A stretch of DNA of 64,000 bases from Plantactinospora sp. BC1 (GTDB lineage Bacteria; Actinomycetota; Actinomycetes; Mycobacteriales; Micromonosporaceae), in NCBI RefSeq assembly GCF_003030345.1, contig NZ_CP028158.1, positions 1,798,001-1,862,000 on the forward strand, read 5' to 3'. Each line of letters opens with the position of its first letter. The first letter of the stretch is position 1. The notes under the pieces were generated by a model. The model did no database searches. It saw only the letters and a list, made by a program, of their open reading frames with translations, and was not told the origin of the DNA. Shown here piece after piece: positions 59,913 to 64,000 of the stretch. A program made the position numbers and the translations under genes.

Positions 59913-60100
59913 CTCACTGGATGAGTCGCATCGAAACGTAAGGGCCGTCGGTTTCCCGCGTTTTGCCCGCCGGTTGCCGGCAGGTATCGGCCGCGATCGA
60001 CATCTCTCCCGCCCGCCGCCGCGCGCGGTCCAGCCGGGTGCCGACGATCTGGAGCCGCCTCGACCGGCTCGACCTACCGGCGTGACGGTGGCAACAAACT

Positions 60101-60118
60101 TCCCTATCACTCCCTATC
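60101..60118. promoter_or_regulatory. Direct repeat TCCCTATC upstream of the HTH/DUF4180 operon
   Basis: TCCCTATC occurs at 60101-60108 and 60111-60118, one helical turn apart, 20 bases before the start of a BldC/excisionase-type HTH gene. Small MerR-like proteins of this type can bind direct repeats, so autoregulation is plausible. Confidence 0.45.
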
Positions 60119-60137
60119 GTGGGTAGGTTAGGTGCTG

Positions 60138-60593
60138 ATGAGTGAGGAGATGTACTCGGTCGAGCAGGTGGCCGACCGGCTCGGCCTGCACGTCCGGACC
60201 GTACGCGGCTACATCCGCTCCGGCCGGCTCAGGGCGGTACGGATCGGCAAGCAGTACCGGATCGCCCGGGCCGACCTGGACGCGCTGACCGGCGGCGCCG
60301 GCCCGCCCCGACCCGGCGGCCGTGCCACGGTCGAGGTGTCGAGCATCGTGCAGGTCGACGGCATCGACCGGTCCGGAGCCGACCGGCTCGGCACCCTCCT
60401 GCTGGCCGGGGCGAACACCAACCACACTCCGGGGCATCCGCTGCGGGTGCAGATCGTGCACGACGGGGAACGAGGCCGGATGAAGATCGTGATACTCGGC
60501 GACGCCGCCGCCACCGCCGAGCTGCTACAGCTGCTCGACGCCGTGCTGCACGGCGACAACGGCCTGCTCGGCGGGGAGGTGCCGGATGCCTGA
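60138..60593 (+). CDS. Helix-turn-helix (BldC/excisionase-type MerR fold) protein
   Basis: This 151-aa protein has an N-terminal winged HTH at residues 3-52 (YSVEQVADRLGLHVRTVRGYI, GRLRAVRIGKQYRIARADLD). A C-terminal alpha/beta domain follows at about 65-150 (VSSIVQVDGIDRSGADRLGTL, GRMKIVILGDAAATAELLQLL). The ATG at 60138 is used; a GTG at 60132 is in frame. It overlaps the DUF4180 gene by 8 bases, and the two are a known pairing. It probably regulates the pair; the C-terminal domain may sense a ligand. Confidence 0.85.
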   Translation: MSEEMYSVEQVADRLGLHVRTVRGYIRSGRLRAVRIGKQYRIARADLDALTGGAGPPRPGGRATVEVSSIVQVDGIDRSGADRLGTLLLAGANTNHTPGHPLRVQIVHDGERGRMKIVILGDAAATAELLQLLDAVLHGDNGLLGGEVPDA

Positions 60594-60978
60594 CGAGATC
60601 CAGGACCGGGCCGGCGCGTCGGTGCTGGTCTGCGACCCGGCCGGCCCGCCGGTCCGCACCGAGCAGGACGCGCTGGACCTGATCGGCGCGGCCTTCCTCG
60701 GTGCCACGGTGGTGGCGGTGCCGGCGAGCCGGCTCGACCCGAGCTTCTTCACCCTCGGCACCCGCTTCGCCGGTGAGGTGATGCAGAAGTTCGTCAACTA
60801 CCGGCTGCGGCTGGTGGTGGTCGGCGACATCTCCGGGCACCTCGCGGCCAGTTCCGCGCTGCGCGCCCTGGTCCAGGAGTCGAACCGGGCCGACCACATC
60901 TGGTTCGTACCGGATCTCGACGCCCTCGACGACCGGCTCCGCGCCCTGGCCGACCGGCCGGACCGCCGACCGGCCTGA
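60586..60978 (+). CDS. DUF4180 domain-containing protein
   Basis: This 130-aa protein has the DUF4180 pattern: QDALDLIGAAFLGATVVAVPASRLDPSFF and LGTRFAGEVMQKFVNYRLRL followed by VVVGDISGHLAASSALRALVQESNR. The fold is STAS-like (anti-anti-sigma-like), so it could switch a partner by binding. Function unknown. It is translationally coupled to the HTH gene. A new frame overlap of 8 bases and shared transcript suggest a regulatory pair. Confidence 0.88.
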   Translation: MPDEIQDRAGASVLVCDPAGPPVRTEQDALDLIGAAFLGATVVAVPASRLDPSFFTLGTRFAGEVMQKFVNYRLRLVVVGDISGHLAASSALRALVQESNRADHIWFVPDLDALDDRLRALADRPDRRPA

Positions 60979-61110
60979 CCGAGCGCAGCCACCGGTTCCG
61001 GCCCGCAGCCGCCGGTTCCGGCCCGGCGCTTCCGGGGCGGAACCGCGCGGACGCCGATGCCGGGCGCCGGGGGGCGGTGGCCGTCGTACCGGGCCGGTAG
61101 CCTGCCCGGC

Positions 61111-62124
61111 GTGCACAGCCAGGCGGGGGCCGGACCGGGCCTGACCGACGAGCGGGCGGCCCGACTCGCCGTGCTCGACCACATACTCGCGCTGGTCGCG
61201 GCGGCACCCTGCGGCGACGCCCTGGTGCTGCGCGGCAGCATGACGATGCGGTCCTGGGTCGGTGACCGGGCGCGCGAGCCCGGCGACCTCGACTGGGTGG
61301 TGCGGCCCGGCGCGCCGGTCCCGCTGGACGACCTGCACCCGCACCCCTACGTCGACCGCCTCGACCCGGTCCGGCTCTGGCCGGAGGCGGTGCACGGGGT
61401 GCCCCGGGACGAGCCCTGGATGTTCGAGGACTTCGACACCGGCGGCCTGCCGGCGCGGCTGCCACCGGAGGGGCTGCACTGGGTCGAGGCCGCCGAGACC
61501 GCGCTGCTGCCGAGCCCGCACCGGGACGTCGTCGAGCTGCTGCGCCACCACCCCACGGCCGTCGGCGACCTCCGGGTCGACCCGGCGGGGATCGTCGAGG
61601 ACAGCACCTGGGGCTACTCGTACGACTCGGACTACCGCGCCGGGGAGGGCGGCGGGGGAAGCCGGCTCGTCGTGCCCTGGCGGGCCGGCGACGCGCTCGC
61701 CGGCACGGTCCAGCTCGATTTCGCGTACGACGAGCGGCTGCCCGAGCCGCCCCGACTGCTCGCGGTGCCCCGGCAGGACGGCACCGACCCGCCGACGGTG
61801 GTGTGGGCGGCGACGCCGCAGCTCTCGCTCGCCTGGAAACTCCAGTGGCTCTGCACCGACCAGGCGACCGACGGGCACTGCACCGGAAAGGACCTCTACG
61901 ACGCGGTGCTGCTCGCCGAGCTGCCCGGGGTACGCCTCCCGGCCCGGCTGCTCCGTACGCTGCTGCGCCGCATTCCCGACCCGGAGCTGCTGCGACCGGC
62001 GGCGGTCCGGGGCTGGGCGGTGGACTGGTCCGACCTGTCCGACGGGCATCCGCCGGCCGGGACCGACCCGACGCCCTGGCTCGACCGGCTGGCCGTGGCG
62101 CTCACGCCGGACCTGCCGCCGTAG
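61111..62124 (+). CDS. Nucleotidyltransferase, AbiEii/AbiGii toxin-like family
   Basis: This 337-aa protein has the minimal nucleotidyltransferase pattern ALVLRGSMTMRSW followed by REPGDLDWVV near residue 55, the G-S...DxD site. AWKLQWLCTDQ with GKDLYDAVLL near 240 is a typical AbiEii C-terminal motif. AbiEii proteins are toxins that modify tRNA, normally paired with AbiEi. No antitoxin gene is next to it. It could be an orphan toxin, a housekeeping relative, or part of an unrecognised pair. GTG start. Confidence 0.75.
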   Translation: MHSQAGAGPGLTDERAARLAVLDHILALVAAAPCGDALVLRGSMTMRSWVGDRAREPGDLDWVVRPGAPVPLDDLHPHPYVDRLDPVRLWPEAVHGVPRDEPWMFEDFDTGGLPARLPPEGLHWVEAAETALLPSPHRDVVELLRHHPTAVGDLRVDPAGIVEDSTWGYSYDSDYRAGEGGGGSRLVVPWRAGDALAGTVQLDFAYDERLPEPPRLLAVPRQDGTDPPTVVWAATPQLSLAWKLQWLCTDQATDGHCTGKDLYDAVLLAELPGVRLPARLLRTLLRRIPDPELLRPAAVRGWAVDWSDLSDGHPPAGTDPTPWLDRLAVALTPDLPP

Positions 62125-62227
62125 TCGGCGCTGCGGACGCTCCGCCTCGACGACCACGAGTGTGTCCTCGGGCGGCTCTTGCGGCGTCGAACGTCGGACG
62201 CCCCGGCCAGGTGGGCGGGTGTCGGGA

Positions 62228-63541
62228 TCATCCCCGGGCGCTCTGGTCCCGCTCCTGGTAGACGTCCGGCACCCCGTCGGCGTCGGCGTCGTGCTCCTCC
62301 ACCGTGCGGATGCGCTGGTAGTGCCGGTTGCGGGCCCGGAGTACGACCGCGGCCAGCAGCGCCGAGAGGAGTGAGCCGACGAGTACGCCGATCTTGGTGT
62401 GGTCGTCGCGTTCGCTGCCGGCGCCGAACGCCAGCTCGCCGATCAGCAACGACACGGTGAAGCCGATCCCGGCCAGCAGCGCCAGCCCGAACACGTCCCA
62501 CCAGCTGAGCCCCTCGGCGAGCCTGGCCCGGGTGAACCGCTGCACCAGCCAGGTCGCGCCGAAGACCCCGACGGCCTTGCCCACGACCAGCCCGACCACC
62601 ACCCCGACGGCGACCGAGTCGGTGAGGGACGCACCCAGGCCGCCCGCGCCGACCACCGAGACCCCGGCGGCGAAGAACGCGAAGACCGGCACCGCGATCC
62701 CGGCGGAGAGTGGCCGGAACCGGTGCTCGAAGTGCTCGGCCAGCCCCGGTCCGGGCCCGGGCTTGCGCCGCAATACCGGTACGGTGAAGGCGAGCGCCAC
62801 CCCGGCGACCGTGGCGTGCACCCCGGAGGCGTGCACCAGCGCCCAGGTCACCGCCGCCAGCGGGAGCAGCAGCCACCAGGATCGCACCCGCCGCTGGACC
62901 AGCAGGCCGAACAGCGCCAGTGGGACCAGCGCCAGCAGCAGCCAGCCGAGGTGCAGCGCGCTGGTGTAGAAGAACGCGATGATCATGATCGCCAGCAGGT
63001 CGTCGACGACCGCGAGGGTCAGCAGGAACGTCCGCATCGCCGAAGGCAGATGTGTGTTGATCACGCTGAGTACGGCGAGCGCGAACGCGATGTCGGTGGC
63101 GGTCGGGATCGCCCAACCGGCCAGCGCCCCGTCCCCGGTCCGCAGGTTGAACGCCACGTAGATCAGGGCCGGCACCGCCATGCCGCCGACGGCCGCCGCG
63201 ACCGGCAGCACCGCCCGGCGGGGTTCCCGAAGGTCCCCCGCGACGAACTCGCGTTTGAGTTCCAGCCCGGCGACGAAGAAGAAGATCGCCAGCAGGCCGT
63301 CGGCCGCCCAGGTCGCCAGGGAGAGGTCCAGGTGCAGGGCGGCGGGGCCGATCGTGAGGTCACCGAGCGACCGGTACGCCCCGGACCACGGCGAGTTCGC
63401 CCAGGCCAGCGCGAGTACGGCGGCGACCAGCAGCAACACGCCGCCGACGGTCTCGGCACGCAGGATGTCACCGATGCGGCGAACCTCGGGCCAACTGCCC
63501 CGGTCGAAGAGGTTCGGCATACGGCTGCCGGGGGTGGCCAT
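62228..63541 (-). CDS. nhaA: Na+/H+ antiporter NhaA
   Basis: This 437-aa integral membrane antiporter exchanges Na+ for H+. It has about 12 hydrophobic segments; the essential Asp pair is Asp180-Asp181 in [11 protein letters not shown], and GLELKREFV near 93 and [15 protein letters not shown] near 146 are hallmark motifs. A C-terminal acidic tail ([19 protein letters not shown]) extends beyond the E. coli protein. The ATG at 63541 is 7 bases from GGAGG; a GTG at 63544 directly precedes it. Monocistronic. Confidence 0.95.
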   Translation of the reverse strand: MATPGSRMPNLFDRGSWPEVRRIGDILRAETVGGVLLLVAAVLALAWANSPWSGAYRSLGDLTIGPAALHLDLSLATWAADGLLAIFFFVAGLELKREFVAGDLREPRRAVLPVAAAVGGMAVPALIYVAFNLRTGDGALAGWAIPTATDIAFALAVLSVINTHLPSAMRTFLLTLAVVDDLLAIMIIAFFYTSALHLGWLLLALVPLALFGLLVQRRVRSWWLLLPLAAVTWALVHASGVHATVAGVALAFTVPVLRRKPGPGPGLAEHFEHRFRPLSAGIAVPVFAFFAAGVSVVGAGGLGASLTDSVAVGVVVGLVVGKAVGVFGATWLVQRFTRARLAEGLSWWDVFGLALLAGIGFTVSLLIGELAFGAGSERDDHTKIGVLVGSLLSALLAAVVLRARNRHYQRIRTVEEHDADADGVPDVYQERDQSARG

Positions 63542-63732
63542 CACAGTGCCTCCGGTGGGTCGACGAATGAACCGCCGACCAGACTTCCCGGCACACCGGG
63601 TCCCACCCTACCGAACCCGCGATCACCGCCCCAGCCGAGTACGGATTCCACCTTCGTGGAGCGCCCGTACCGGGGCTGACCGGCAACTCCGAACGGAAGC
63701 GGGACGACAATTGCCGCTGCTAGGTTGAAAAC

Positions 63733-64000
63733 ATGTTCATCCGGGCCAGAGGTATCGCCCGGTCCCTGCTGCTCTACCACTGCCGGCCGGCCACCCAGCG
63801 CCGGGCCGCGCGACTCTACGGGCAGTTCCTGCGCCCGGGAGATGTCGGCTTCGACATCGGCGCGCACGTCGGCGGCCGGGTGCGGATCTGGCGGCGGCTG
63901 GGCGCCCGGGTCGTCGCCGTCGAACCGCAGCCGGACTGCCTGCGCGTGCTGCGCTGGGCGTTCCGCCGGGACCACGGCGTCACCATCGTCCCGGCGGCGC
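63733..64000 (+). CDS. FkbM-type SAM-dependent methyltransferase (N-terminal part)
   Basis: The first 89 residues are visible before the window ends. They include the SAM-binding motif DVGFDIGAHVGGRVRIWRRLG near residue 38 and VVAVEPQPDCLRVL, typical of FkbM-family methyltransferases. The N-terminus is basic and somewhat hydrophobic (LLLYHCRP). The ATG has only a weak upstream AGGTTG signal. The substrate cannot be told. Confidence 0.8.
   Translation, partial: MFIRARGIARSLLLYHCRPATQRRAARLYGQFLRPGDVGFDIGAHVGGRVRIWRRLGARVVAVEPQPDCLRVLRWAFRRDHGVTIVPAA

Overview
The window is about 72% GC, with strong G/C third-position bias, many GTG starts, ATGA/GTGA overlaps and actinomycete-type regulators (AfsR/SARP, DasR-like GntR, CmtR-like ArsR, an IdeR-type iron box). 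It looks like chromosomal DNA of a soil or plant-associated actinomycete, most likely Micromonosporaceae; the family is inference. I saw no tRNA, rRNA, CRISPR array or intact mobile element. Roughly 57 intact genes, 2 edge-truncated genes and 3 gene remnants can be supported.

Layout. 1-5302: a sugar ABC transporter operon (minus strand) divergent from a HutC/DasR-type GntR regulator, a RidA protein and a metallo-beta-lactamase-fold hydrolase, with a dre-like operator between. 5369-13539: a 130-aa protein coupled to a DUF4132 protein, a NIPSNAP protein, a TrmB/LuxR-type regulator and a large secreted subtilase. 13726-14816: a CmtR-like metal sensor with its operator and a Cys-tailed cation transporter. 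14886-18490: a conflict-type module of EACC1 plus caspase, facing two related membrane proteins that share a C-terminal motif. 18697-21201: a FUSC-family protein and an SDR. 21239-22629: DUF2470 and a ribosomal S4 gene divergent around an iron box. 22691-30802: two lytic polysaccharide monooxygenases (one under a CebR-like box), a GntR/ACC deaminase pair with a perfect operator, a serine hydrolase and an M14 peptidase carrying an unusual insert. 31097-38543: a GNAT remnant, a small NTPase, two SARP-type regulators, a metzincin and a beta-propeller protein. 39083-45325: a WXG-type secretion cassette, two decayed genes, a flavoprotein and a large NACHT ATPase.

45348-49387 is an ECF sigma/anti-sigma/ABC exporter group with two near-identical promoter motifs spaced for leaderless transcription. 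49604-55802 holds an asparaginase with a TTG start, a TrpB2-type enzyme, an ArsR-SRPBCC-VOC operon, an SMP-30 protein and a lipoprotein. 55903-59912 is a guanidine operon: a guanidine-I (ykkC) riboswitch precedes an arginase-family hydrolase, best read as a guanidinase, and a NitT/TauT-type ABC importer. 60101-64000 holds an HTH/DUF4180 pair, an AbiEii-type nucleotidyltransferase, NhaA and the start of an FkbM-type methyltransferase.

How the genes work together. The ABC importer, LPMOs and secreted proteases fit a saprophyte degrading polysaccharide and protein. ACC deaminase and the guanidine operon recover nitrogen from small plant- or microbe-derived compounds. The caspase/EACC1 module, the NACHT ATPase, the WXG cassette and the AbiEii-like gene are accessory conflict functions. 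Several regulatory circuits can be read directly from operators or RNA: amino sugar or oligosaccharide, cellulose, iron, heavy metal, guanidine and ECF autoregulation.
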